NCBI RefSeq assembly: GCF_900182905.1
Contig: NZ_FXUF01000021.1
Location: forward strand, 1 to 46,342
DNA length: 46,342 bases
Direction: 5' to 3'
Source of the DNA: Anoxynatronum buryatiense
Lineage (GTDB): Bacteria > Bacillota > Clostridia > Peptostreptococcales > Tindalliaceae
The notes under the pieces are model-generated. The model did no database searches. It was not told the origin of the DNA and saw nothing but the letters and a program-made list of their open reading frames with translations. Shown piece after piece: positions 16,325 to 24,302 of the stretch (the stretch's first letter is position 1; each line of letters starts with the position of its first letter). A program made the translations under genes and the position numbers.

Positions 16325-16543
16325 CTATTCCAGCACAACCAACACGTCGCCGGCCTGAACAGCGTCTCCTTTTTTTACCCGAATCTCTTTTACCGTTCCA
16401 TCCACTTCAGCCATGATTTCATTTTCCATTTTCATGGCTTCCAAAATCAATACCGTGTCGCCCTCTTTCACCTGTGCTCCCACTTCCACTTCCACTTTCC
16501 AGATGGTGCCGGGCAGCGGTGCTTCAATTTGTCTCAAATCCAT
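16325..16543 (-). CDS. Biotin/lipoyl carrier domain protein (BCCP-like)
   Basis: A 72-residue single biotinyl domain. The biotinylation motif EAMKMEN is at residues 35-41, with the lysine as acceptor, between two beta repeats ([20 protein letters not shown] and [18 protein letters not shown]). The N-terminal IEAPLPGTI is also typical. Stand-alone carriers pass carboxybiotin between a biotin carboxylase and a carboxyltransferase. Here it sits directly before pxpB and pxpC, whose folds are related to biotin-dependent carboxyltransferases, but no biotin carboxylase is encoded in the window. The ATG has AAAGGAGAATGGCCC upstream. Either the system borrows AccC or the carrier serves another enzyme. 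Confidence 0.92.
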   Translation of the reverse strand: MDLRQIEAPLPGTIWKVEVEVGAQVKEGDTVLILEAMKMENEIMAEVDGTVKEIRVKKGDAVQAGDVLVVLE

Positions 16544-16644
16544 GGGCCATTCTCCTTTCTTTTAAGGCTGCCAGGGAGTTATTTCCACCGGCAGCCATCT
16601 GTCATCCATAGGTTATCCGCCAGCCACCGGCGGCATCAATCCAT

Positions 16645-18486
16645 CTATTGTAATCCGAGTTCCTGCAGCTTTTCATCAGAAGGCAAGCCTGTATCTAAAT
16701 GCCATCCCATGGCTTCATAGAACTCGTCCAGCATGATCGCTTCATTGGCCACATTGCCTTTGCCAAGACCATCCACTGCCGGTTCTTTACTCAATCTGAC
16801 AGGCAGTTTTTCGTCTTTTCTGTCAAACCCTTCCCGCGCATTGAACATTCTTTCCAGATTAATGACTCTCTCTGCGCATTTCAACATATTGGTCAGATTT
16901 TCTTGATTTCCTGTCGCCGCATTATACAAACCCGTCCAGGTACTTCCCTTCACAGCTAATGTAATACTGGCAAACAAGCAAACGCCCAGAAGATTTGTCA
17001 GCATGGAAAGCTCCATAAAAGGCTTCACCCACTTTTTGTTGCTGTCTTCAAATGGTGACACCTTTTCATTGATCCCCAGCTCCGGTTCCAAATAACCAAA
17101 AGCATCAATCACTGAAGCAAAAGGCCTCAAATGATCTGCTCCTCTGGCTGATATCAGATGTGACAGTGCTTCCCCCTTGCTGGCCCTGACACCGCAAGAC
17201 GCCAGCTCCATCCCTTTTATCTGGAATACATAATCTTGTGCATTCTTGCCAATTTTTTCCGCTGCCCGATAGGAACCCTCTGCCAGAACATCCCCATATC
17301 CTTTTCTCATGGCAATGTGACGCACCATTTCAACCATGCTTTCAGCATTTCCAAACTCCAGGGGTATCCCCTCTGTTGTCTTATCGTCTATTAAGCCTTT
17401 TTCATACCATTCCATGGCAGTTGCAATAACTTGCCCAGTCGAAATCGTGTCCATTCCCATTCTGTTGCAGATATAGTTGGCCATGGCAATGGCGTTCAGA
17501 TCCTTAATGTAGCACTTTGCACCGAATGCTCCGAGAGTCTCATATTCCGGACCACCGCCAGATTCGCCTTTATATTCACCGTCTTTGATCTCGGTGTGGC
17601 GACCACATGCAATGGGACAGCCAAAACATGCCCACGGCTTAACATTTAGATGTTCGTGATATGCCACGTGACCCAAGGTATCCATCGCGTCAAAAGTGGT
17701 ATGTTGCCAGTTCTTTGTCGGTAATAGTCCCAGGGCATTGATGGAGTCCATAAAGGATGGTGTGCCAAAGGGTTTCAATGCTCCCGCCGCAAACGCTTCA
17801 TCTTTCAATTCTTGTCTTGCTTTTTCGGCAAACTCATTCATGCTGTCCATATTGTCAACATGTAACTGTCCACTTCCAAAACAAGCCATCGCCTTCAGGT
17901 TTTTACTTCCCATAATAGCACCAGCCCCACCTCTTCCAGCGGCTCTGTGCCGATCAATCATAATCGCTGAAAACTTGACCAGATTCTCGCCTGCTGGCCC
18001 AATCTCTGCAATTCTTACTTTTTCATTTCCCAGTTCTTCTCTGATCCTGTCTTCTGTTTTTTCTGTGTCCAGTCCCCACAAATGCGAAGCATCCTTAAAC
18101 ACTACCTCATCGTCATTGATATAAATGTAGACCGGATTGTCACTTTTACCTTCCACAATGATAACTTCATATCCAGCTTTTTTGATCATTGGTGCCAGAT
18201 GTCCTCCCACATTGCTCATGCCAATAGTGCCTGTTAAAGGCGATTTAAAACCAATACACAATCTGCCTGAACAGGGGGCTTTCGTTCCTGTCAATGGCCC
18301 CGTGGTGAAAACGAGCATGTTTTTTTCACTGAGGGGATCTAATCCGACTTCTAAGTGATCATATAATATCTTGGCAGCAAATCCCTCACCGCCGATGTAA
18401 TCCCTATACCACTCGTCACTTATTGTTAGTCGTTCTGTTTTTTGATCTGTCAGATTAATTTTTAGCATTTGCCCCTTATCACTCAT
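16645..18486 (-). CDS. aor: Aldehyde:ferredoxin oxidoreductase, tungsten type
   Basis: A 613-residue enzyme, the usual length for this family. It oxidises aldehydes to carboxylic acids with ferredoxin as acceptor, using a tungsten bis-pterin and one 4Fe-4S cluster. The pterin-binding segment RAAGRGGAGAIMGSKNLKAM is at about 181-200. Cluster cysteines are CFGCPIAC (Cys287, Cys290, Cys294) and the distant GVCLFAS (Cys503), so all four are present. The ATG follows GGAGGATCAGG. It leads an operon with the biotin carrier and pxpBCA genes and lies behind a MerR-type promoter, with a decayed gene in between. Substrate unknown; no moaD-like or ferredoxin gene is adjacent. Confidence 0.95.
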   Translation of the reverse strand: MSDKGQMLKINLTDQKTERLTISDEWYRDYIGGEGFAAKILYDHLEVGLDPLSEKNMLVFTTGPLTGTKAPCSGRLCIGFKSPLTGTIGMSNVGGHLAPMIKKAGYEVIIVEGKSDNPVYIYINDDEVVFKDASHLWGLDTEKTEDRIREELGNEKVRIAEIGPAGENLVKFSAIMIDRHRAAGRGGAGAIMGSKNLKAMACFGSGQLHVDNMDSMNEFAEKARQELKDEAFAAGALKPFGTPSFMDSINALGLLPTKNWQHTTFDAMDTLGHVAYHEHLNVKPWACFGCPIACGRHTEIKDGEYKGESGGGPEYETLGAFGAKCYIKDLNAIAMANYICNRMGMDTISTGQVIATAMEWYEKGLIDDKTTEGIPLEFGNAESMVEMVRHIAMRKGYGDVLAEGSYRAAEKIGKNAQDYVFQIKGMELASCGVRASKGEALSHLISARGADHLRPFASVIDAFGYLEPELGINEKVSPFEDSNKKWVKPFMELSMLTNLLGVCLFASITLAVKGSTWTGLYNAATGNQENLTNMLKCAERVINLERMFNAREGFDRKDEKLPVRLSKEPAVDGLGKGNVANEAIMLDEFYEAMGWHLDTGLPSDEKLQELGLQ

Positions 18487-18513
18487 CCTGATCCTCCATT
18501 CTTACCTGGACTC

Positions 18514-18765
18514 TTACCAGGCTCTTACCTGAGTTCCTGCCCCAAATTCACTCGCTTTTGAAATAGCTGCACCGAACACTTCTTCAAATAGGCTTTCGTC
18601 TGTTCCCACGGATCTTTATGTGGCCGGGCCCACCTCCTTCCATTCTTCTGGGTTTCCACGGGCCAGGTCATCTTTGTCAAAACAAAGGATAAAAAAAATC
18701 CACCCATGCACACTCCAAAATGAAGTGTGATGAATGAATTCCTTTGCACCATGGCAGGCAGCAAA
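18514..18765 (-). pseudogene. Decayed unidentified gene upstream of aor
   Basis: On the minus strand one frame reads FDKDDLARGNPEEWKEVGPAT, an in-frame TAA, then GTDESLFEEVFGAAISKASE and FGAGTQVRAW-stop. Further upstream the same frame gives ACHGAKEFIHHTSFWSVHGW before a T8 run. These stretches have protein-like composition but are broken by a stop and by frame changes, so I call it a remnant. A different frame is open for 90 codons (18525-18797) but reads less like protein. I do not recognise the family. It is the first unit behind the MerR promoter and may have been the original target gene. Confidence 0.4.
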
Positions 18766-18865
18766 ATCACTTTTGCGACCCTATCGTTTCGAACCACTAC
18801 AGGAGCCGTTCGAAATCGGAATTCCTGATCACCGTGATTAACGACATACTTTTCTCTATATTCAG

Positions 18866-18896
18866 ATTATAAAGTCTATGGTAACCATAGAGTCAA
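18866..18896 (-). promoter_or_regulatory. MerR-type promoter with 19-bp spacer and dyad
   Basis: On the minus strand TTGACT (18891-18896) and TATAAT (18866-18871) are 19 bp apart, longer than the normal 17 and typical of MerR-activated promoters. The spacer holds an interrupted palindrome TCTATGGT-T-ACCATAGA (18875-18891). The -35 overlaps the stop codon of the merR gene (CCTTGACT). Transcription runs toward aor. Both hexamers are near consensus, so MerR-type control by DNA distortion is very likely. Confidence 0.85.
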
Positions 18897-19726
18897 GGGG
18901 TTTTTACCTTAATTTGCAATTTAATAAACATATTCCGCTCCTCCTGGCGAAACAACGGCAGCTCCGTCACCACTTCGCACAGGTAATGGCCGTCAATGGC
19001 ATATCGCTGTTCTTTTACCGCCTGAAAAAGCCGCTGGGCACAATCCCATTCTTCCTCGAATGCGCAGCAATAGGCACACAGGTAGTGACCACCTGCCACA
19101 GTCTCCAGCAACTCACCGGGAATCAGCCCTTCATCCATAAACAGGAAGGTTTCTGTGGATACAAAACGGTCTGCCATCAGGTCTTCATACCGAACAACGG
19201 TGCCCACATTACAAAAATAGACCATGGGCACATGCTGCAAGATCGCCTGTTGCTTCAGCTGCCGAATCATAATTTCATAGGTATCCAGTGTGTTCGAGTA
19301 TAGATCAATGCCGCTGTCATGGCAGAAAATTTTTCGCTCGGGAATGTGCTGCAGATTGATGGCTCCCTTTTGGGACACTCTCAGGTAACGGTCAAGATTA
19401 TGAACACATCTTTCCGCCGCCCTGTGCTTCAGTTGATAGTCCTGTATTTGTTCTTCCAGCCAGGACTGATGCTCTCGCAGGGTGTCCCGAATCACCATGG
19501 CATCTTTTTTGTCAAATTTCTCTTTAATCTTATCCAGCGACATGCCCATGCTCTTGAAATACTGAATCAAATCCAATTTGGCACTCTGACGAATATCATA
19601 GTACCGGTACCCTGTTTCTTCATCCACATAGGCAGGTTCCAGCAGACCAATCTGGTCATAATGCCGCAGGGTTTGCACCGTGACACAGTTCATCGTTGCC
19701 ATTTCACCAATGCGAAGCCGGTTCAA
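18893..19726 (-). CDS. MerR family transcriptional activator with effector domain
   Basis: A 277-residue regulator. The N-terminal winged helix is typical (RLRIGEMATMNCVTVQTLRH, YDQIGLLEPAYVDEETGYRY), followed by a coiled-coil dimerisation helix (about 75-120). Residues about 125-277 form a GyrI-like ligand-binding domain as in BmrR/TipA-type multidrug sensors. I choose the TTG at 19726, nine bases after GGGAGG; the GTG at 19750 has no ribosome site. Its 3' end overlaps the -35 of the 19-bp-spaced promoter, so it most likely activates the downstream decayed gene and the aor-pxp operon. The inducer is unknown, probably a hydrophobic or aldehyde-like compound; that part is speculation. Confidence 0.9.
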   Translation of the reverse strand: MNRLRIGEMATMNCVTVQTLRHYDQIGLLEPAYVDEETGYRYYDIRQSAKLDLIQYFKSMGMSLDKIKEKFDKKDAMVIRDTLREHQSWLEEQIQDYQLKHRAAERCVHNLDRYLRVSQKGAINLQHIPERKIFCHDSGIDLYSNTLDTYEIMIRQLKQQAILQHVPMVYFCNVGTVVRYEDLMADRFVSTETFLFMDEGLIPGELLETVAGGHYLCAYCCAFEEEWDCAQRLFQAVKEQRYAIDGHYLCEVVTELPLFRQEERNMFIKLQIKVKTP

Positions 19727-19788
19727 TGCGTCCAACCTCCCTTCACCCACACCTCAGCACAAGCTGCATCATCTGTGTAAATCACTGA

Positions 19789-20310
19789 CTAGGAGCAAGC
19801 TGCATATAAAAATCGTCCACACCCTATTTCCGCCGCATTTTTCATTAATTCTCCGTTTAACCAAAGTGCAATATCGACAAATTCCCTGTCTTCAAATGGC
19901 CATTTTGCATACTGCTTTAAATGATAATCTTCCTCCGACAACTCATCTAATTTTGATACCCATTCATCGTGGAGCAATGCTAACACTTGTTTTGCTTTTT
20001 CAACATCTCCTGGCCAAGGGATGTCTTTTTTATCTAAAGTGCCATCCCCAAAGTTATAATCCAGTGCAGTGGTCCACCAATAAATCATATGCCACATCGT
20101 CCAGGCAATGCTGGGTGGCCCGATCTCATAGCTTTCAGTTTCAGGCCAATCGATGCACCACCCATCGTCTTGCCTGCGTACCTGGAGAACAGTGGGGCCG
20201 AATGCCCAATACGCCTCAGTTTCATCCAGATTTTCAACATGGTAAGAATAAAGCTGCCAGCACATGTTTAGCTGAAACAATATATTCTCTTTTATTCCAA
20301 TACCGCTCAT
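19789..20310 (-). CDS. DinB superfamily protein
   Basis: A 173-residue predicted four-helix-bundle protein. The ending helix and the segments SIAWTMWHMIYWWTTALDY (with a histidine in the metal-site position), LDKKDIPWPGDVEKAKQVL and LLHDEWVSKLDELSEEDY match DinB-like families common in Firmicutes. DinB proteins bind a divalent metal by three histidines and may act as thiol-dependent transferases; most have no known substrate. Start ATG 20310 is preceded by AAGGGGTGTTATAATCG. It is isolated from its neighbours by gaps of about 60 and 160 bases. Confidence 0.78.
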   Translation of the reverse strand: MSGIGIKENILFQLNMCWQLYSYHVENLDETEAYWAFGPTVLQVRRQDDGWCIDWPETESYEIGPPSIAWTMWHMIYWWTTALDYNFGDGTLDKKDIPWPGDVEKAKQVLALLHDEWVSKLDELSEEDYHLKQYAKWPFEDREFVDIALWLNGELMKNAAEIGCGRFLYAACS

Positions 20311-20469
20311 CGATTATAACACCCCTTCATTACACTTATCCCGCGTCTTGCTTCCCATATCAATTATAAGCTTTCTCAGCCATCTTTTTTATAGAGACTC
20401 TGTAATTGTTTCTTGGGATGATGGTCTTTCATTAAAGCATCTGAAAAAGCCCGTATCGTCAACATGCAG

Positions 20470-20820
20470 TTAGTTTATCCCTTTATCAGCTAAGTGGTTT
20501 GGGGATTGGTCATTTAAGTTCAGAAAGAAACTTGGGTACATTTTTTTCTCAACCGTTTTCGGAATCACCAGCTGTTTAAACCCTTCTGTTTCTTCGCTGG
20601 CCATCATGCGCCCGCTGGCCAGTTTTTCATCTTCTTTTGACCGCCAGTACAAAATGAGTATCCATGCATCATCATTCGCCTGAGCCGCATTCATGCCAAA
20701 GTACCCTTCCTGTGCTTGGTAAAAAGCATCTAATAGTTTAAACGCTTCCAACGCTATCATCTTTTCTGTACCTTGCATTACATCAAACCTGACAATTTCC
20801 ACGCAACCTTCTTTCATCAC
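20470..20820 (-). CDS. Antibiotic biosynthesis monooxygenase-like (ABM fold) protein
   Basis: A 116-residue small protein of the dimeric alpha/beta-barrel type. It starts with a beta strand (VEIVRFDVMQG), a helix (ALEAFKLLDAFYQAQEGYFG), two strands (DDAWILILYWRSKEDEKLAS) and a further helix, the usual ABM/HmoA order. Such proteins are oxygenases or non-catalytic binding proteins; here no haem or flavin ligand can be named. AAAGGAGGAAATGTG precedes the start. It is encoded 77 bases after the AraC-type gene on the same strand. Family call is moderate. Confidence 0.6.
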   Translation of the reverse strand: MMKEGCVEIVRFDVMQGTEKMIALEAFKLLDAFYQAQEGYFGMNAAQANDDAWILILYWRSKEDEKLASGRMMASEETEGFKQLVIPKTVEKKMYPSFFLNLNDQSPNHLADKGIN

Positions 20821-20897
20821 ATTTCCTCCTTTGTGCTTTTCTCAGTTTAAGCATATCGGAAAAAGGTTGGTGAAAATTGTAAAAAAGCGACACGTTT

Positions 20898-21737
20898 TCA
20901 CATATTGCCGCTCTGACTATATAACCCTTTCGATTTCAACAGCTTGAATTTTACCGCCGGATCATTGGTTCGAAATGTTCCCGGTGTGTAGTCAGTGTAT
21001 TTTTTAACCTGCCTGATAAAATGGGACTGGTCATAGAACCCACTGGCAAAGCCAATTTCAGTCAGATCCACGTGTCTGCTCCCATAGATCATTTCTCTTG
21101 TCGAGTCTTCAAACCGCAGAATCTGCAAAAATTTTTTTGGGCTGACACCGACGCAGCGAAGAAATAACCGTTCCAAATGACGCGTGGATATTCCCACCTC
21201 TTTGCAAAAATGCCTGATATTCTCTGGTTTTTGTTCAGCAAAGGAACGAAGCATGGGAATGAACTGCGTGGGTGCTTCTGATGCTGACGCAAATGAGTGT
21301 ATCAGGTAATCCATTTTTTTAGCCGCATGTTGATCCAACTGACCGCCGCCCCCATGGATTTCAGCAATCTCTCTGCTGAAATCAGTGGAGAACTGTTGGA
21401 GTGAATGAATGCCATCAAACAGCTTGTTCATTTCCACATTGAAAAGAAGATAAAGTCCCCACGGCTGAAAACTGACACCCCACACCTGCGCTTTCCTAAG
21501 AACTTTGACCTGCACACTGTGAAGCCGCATTCCGTGAACATGAAAGTCCTCAGGCACGATTAGCCGACCATCCATGTGATACTCAAATGTGCCGGGTGGC
21601 GCCACAATCAGGTCCACATGGTCCATGGGCATGAGAATGCCTTCGCCACGACCAACGTTGGTGGTTACCGACCAATAGTGCCGCACCACATTTCCTACCA
21701 GCCTTTCATCAGCTGCAAGCTTAGTGAATCGACTCAT
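20898..21737 (-). CDS. AraC family transcriptional regulator
   Basis: A 279-residue regulator. Residues 1-160 form an N-terminal cupin-like sensor of the DUF6597 type (VVRHYWSVTTNVGRGEGILM, DLIVAPPGTFEYHMDGRLIV, VWGVSFQPWGLYLLFNVEMN). Residues about 175-270 are the AraC DNA-binding domain: KEVGISTRHLERLFLRCVGV, PKKFLQILRFEDS, EIGFASGFYDQSHFIRQVKK and TDYTPGTFR. It is encoded 27 bases after the vWA gene on the same strand and could be cotranscribed with it and the monooxygenase-like gene. Ligand and targets are unknown. Confidence 0.9.
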   Translation of the reverse strand: MSRFTKLAADERLVGNVVRHYWSVTTNVGRGEGILMPMDHVDLIVAPPGTFEYHMDGRLIVPEDFHVHGMRLHSVQVKVLRKAQVWGVSFQPWGLYLLFNVEMNKLFDGIHSLQQFSTDFSREIAEIHGGGGQLDQHAAKKMDYLIHSFASASEAPTQFIPMLRSFAEQKPENIRHFCKEVGISTRHLERLFLRCVGVSPKKFLQILRFEDSTREMIYGSRHVDLTEIGFASGFYDQSHFIRQVKKYTDYTPGTFRTNDPAVKFKLLKSKGLYSQSGNM

Positions 21738-21764
21738 GCGGCGCCTCCCTGACCTTTTTCATGA

Positions 21765-22409
21765 TCACCTGCGACTCTTAAAATCTTCATCAATCCGTTT
21801 TTTCCAGTTCTTATCAATCCTGTTATTGGCCCTCAGGCTGCTGACAGCTTCTCCCACCACCAGATAGTTCAGCTGGGTGCCCCGAATGTCGGCATGGTAG
21901 TTGACAGCCTTTTCTTCACAAATACCGAAGTGCTTTGCCGCGGCCACTGCATCGATGTTGGCTCCCAAAAAGAGAAACTCCCAGTTGTAGTGTTCCTTCT
22001 GGTGTTCGATCATCCGACGCACCTGCTCATATTCAAACTCTCGGCTGGCATTTTCCATGCCATCGGTGGTGATGACAAACAGGGTGTTCTGGGGCTGCTG
22101 CTCCTTGGGTGTCTGGCGAGTTTGTTCCACCACCTTGTTGATGGTAGTTCCCACTGCATCCAGCAAAGCTGTGGTGCCCCGAACGTAATACGTCTCGGCT
22201 GTCATGGGCAGGATCTCCTGCAGGTGCAGCCTGTCGTGTAACACCTCCACCCTGTCGTCAAACAGGACCGTGGTTACCAGTGCCTCCCCCGGCTCCTGCT
22301 TCTGCCTTTCCAACAGATTGTTGTAACCACCAATGGTGTCTTGCTCCAGGCCACTCATGGACCCGCTTCTGTCCAGAATAAACACCAGTTCTGTTAATGC
22401 TGTTTTCAT
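21765..22409 (-). CDS. von Willebrand factor A domain protein
   Basis: A 214-residue single vWA domain. The metal-ion-dependent adhesion site is intact: DRSGSMSG at about residues 13-20, the threonine in RGTTALLDAVG and the aspartate in VITTDGMENA. There is no signal peptide, so it acts inside the cell. Stand-alone intracellular vWA proteins usually serve as partners of AAA ATPases or of TerD/stress systems. Here the neighbour upstream, 78 bases away, is a macro-domain protein; no MoxR-type ATPase is nearby. Function beyond metal-dependent protein binding is unknown. Confidence 0.9.
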   Translation of the reverse strand: MKTALTELVFILDRSGSMSGLEQDTIGGYNNLLERQKQEPGEALVTTVLFDDRVEVLHDRLHLQEILPMTAETYYVRGTTALLDAVGTTINKVVEQTRQTPKEQQPQNTLFVITTDGMENASREFEYEQVRRMIEHQKEHYNWEFLFLGANIDAVAAAKHFGICEEKAVNYHADIRGTQLNYLVVGEAVSSLRANNRIDKNWKKRIDEDFKSRR

Positions 22410-22487
22410 GGTTTATCCCTCCGTTCCCTGATTTATATCAAGGATAACACCTTCACAGGGAACCATGGTCGCCTGGCAAGCGACACA

Positions 22488-23519
22488 TCAAATCCCCAGA
22501 GTAGGCTGATCGAAGGCGAAGAGAGCTTCGTTAATCTCGAACATATTATAGTTTTCTCTTTCAATGAAATACTGAACAATCAAATCAGCACGGCTGCTTC
22601 GTGACAGGGCAAAACCTGCCCGCAGCAGCAGGTCATTGGTTTCATCCAGGCTCAGCTCCAGGGCAATGGCGAAAGCCAGCACTGTCCGCTTGCTGGGTTT
22701 GTAGTGAATGTCGTTTCGAATCTTGGAGAACAGCTTTCGATCCACATTGGCTTTCTTGTAGGCTTCGGTGTCCACAAGTCCCTTCTCATCAATTTTCCGC
22801 AGCAGCATCTGAGAAAAAGTTTCTTCTATCCGGATCACCAGCTCTTCAAGAATGTGTTGGGATAGAAGCTCTTCCCCGGGTGCTTCCTGTAAATGATTTA
22901 TCTTGTAATCCAGTTTGGTCTCTTCTGCTGCAAGAAGCTCCAACCGTCTTGGTATATCCCGTCTGCTGATGGTGATGGAAACGAGATGTGCTTCAACGTA
23001 CCGGTCGTCAACATACTGTTTAATGGCGTCATGATGTTTTTCCGACAGGGCAACGGTCGCTTTATCATACACCACCAAGATCACTTCCATGTCATGCTGT
23101 AGCAAAAAATCACCAATGGCAGCAACAGCCACCTGCAGCGCCTGGTCTTTGGGATATCCAAAGGCACCGGCAGAAATCAGGGGAAAGGCAACACTCTCCA
23201 GACTGTATTCTCTGGCAATATCAAGAGAGTTGCGGTAACAAGCCTTCAGCAGTTCTTTTTCGCCCTTATGGCCCCCCTGCCACACCGGCCCCACCGTATG
23301 AATCACATGTTTGGCCGGCAGCCGGTAGCCTTTGGTGATCTTCGCCTGGCCCACCTGGCAACCGCCCAGGCCGCGGCACTCTTCCAGCAGTTCCGGCCCC
23401 GCCGCTTTGTGAATGGCCCCATCAACACCACCTCCCCCCAAAAGTGTCTCGTTGGCAGCATTCACAATGGCATCTGCCCGCACCTTGGTAATGTCGTTTT
23501 GGATCATTTTCAATGGCAT
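22488..23519 (-). CDS. Macro domain protein with helix-turn-helix-like C-terminus
   Basis: A 343-residue protein. Residues 1-180 form a macro domain with ADP-ribose contacts [27 protein letters not shown] and [12 protein letters not shown], as in YmdB-like O-acetyl-ADP-ribose deacetylases. Residues about 215-343 are helical and include [20 protein letters not shown] and [19 protein letters not shown], which look like an XRE-type helix-turn-helix. This second half is not part of YmdB. The protein may remove ADP-ribose from a target or sense ADP-ribosyl signals. The vWA gene follows downstream. The C-terminal assignment is by pattern only. Confidence 0.88.
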   Translation of the reverse strand: MPLKMIQNDITKVRADAIVNAANETLLGGGGVDGAIHKAAGPELLEECRGLGGCQVGQAKITKGYRLPAKHVIHTVGPVWQGGHKGEKELLKACYRNSLDIAREYSLESVAFPLISAGAFGYPKDQALQVAVAAIGDFLLQHDMEVILVVYDKATVALSEKHHDAIKQYVDDRYVEAHLVSITISRRDIPRRLELLAAEETKLDYKINHLQEAPGEELLSQHILEELVIRIEETFSQMLLRKIDEKGLVDTEAYKKANVDRKLFSKIRNDIHYKPSKRTVLAFAIALELSLDETNDLLLRAGFALSRSSRADLIVQYFIERENYNMFEINEALFAFDQPTLGI

Positions 23520-23672
23520 GTGGCATCCTCCCGTTTTCTGAAAGCCTCTCTGTCAATCCCCTTGCCTTCGTAGGCATATACCTTCGCCCTGGTTCTTGTC
23601 AACGTCATTGGTGTTAGTGTTTTTCCTTTGCCAGCCTATCCCATTGGGAATATGGGCATACAGCCATCGCTA

Positions 23673-24134
23673 TTAATCTGTCGGCGGGTTATTAATTGCT
23701 TCAATAATCATCATTTCCCAGGTCTGCCCATTGTACTTCGCAGTCCAGGGTTCGTCGTCGACTAAAAAAGTAAACTCAACAATCCAAAGAGGCACCCTGA
23801 AGACATTATTATCAATATCAAAGGTAACTGCCACCTCGTACTTGGCTGAGTGACTCTCTATGCCAGTGACAGCTCCTTGTGGGCCGTCATACTGGACCAC
23901 TCTTTCAGCTTCGCTAAAATGCCAGGTTGCCGGATCTTCATGATCAACCATTGCTGCCATCCATAACTTGCCTGAATCTCTAAAAATCAACTCGTTGACA
24001 TCTGATGGAACAACAAAAACGGCGTTTTCTGGGTGATAAATCACTGAAACCGGCTGAACGTCACTCACTTCACCATCTGGGGGAGCGGAAAGCGGCTTCA
24101 TAATAAAGGCCGTCTTCGTAATCGAAACCCTCAT
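23673..24134 (-). CDS. Hypothetical protein, possibly 5'-truncated
   Basis: A 153-residue frame that I do not recognise. It is rich in beta-type segments (VSVIYHPENAVFVVPSDVNE, FRVPLWIVEFTFLVDDEPW) and tryptophans, with no signal peptide, membrane span or cysteine. No ribosome binding site precedes the ATG at 24134 or the ATG of residue 12, so the gene may be truncated or start elsewhere. It stands alone between the macro-domain gene and the peptidase gene, with a hairpin separating it from the latter. Confidence 0.5.
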   Translation of the reverse strand: MRVSITKTAFIMKPLSAPPDGEVSDVQPVSVIYHPENAVFVVPSDVNELIFRDSGKLWMAAMVDHEDPATWHFSEAERVVQYDGPQGAVTGIESHSAKYEVAVTFDIDNNVFRVPLWIVEFTFLVDDEPWTAKYNGQTWEMMIIEAINNPPTD

Positions 24135-24241
24135 CGCCGATGATAAAAGGTGCAGTGAAAAATCTTAACTTTCTGATACCTCTTCCATTATATCTCACAA
24201 ATCATTCGGGTCAATGCGCTAATTTCGAACTGCCGATAAGT

Positions 24242-24267
24242 AAAGGCGAGCCCTGGGGCCCGCCTTT
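24242..24267. terminator. GC-rich hairpin after the M13 peptidase gene
   Basis: AAAGGCGAGCCC pairs with GGGCCCGCCTTT (one mismatch) around a two-base loop. It lies 36 bases past the stop of the minus-strand peptidase gene and is its likely terminator. The T-tract is short on both strands, so direction is uncertain. Confidence 0.55.
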
Positions 24268-24302
24268 TGCGTTTGCTTTACGACTGCGTTTCAGCTGTCA
24301 TC

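Noticed and set aside
18525-18797. 90-codon open frame on the minus strand as a gene
   Set aside because: Another frame of the same stretch reads much more like protein, no ribosome site precedes it, and the region looks decayed.
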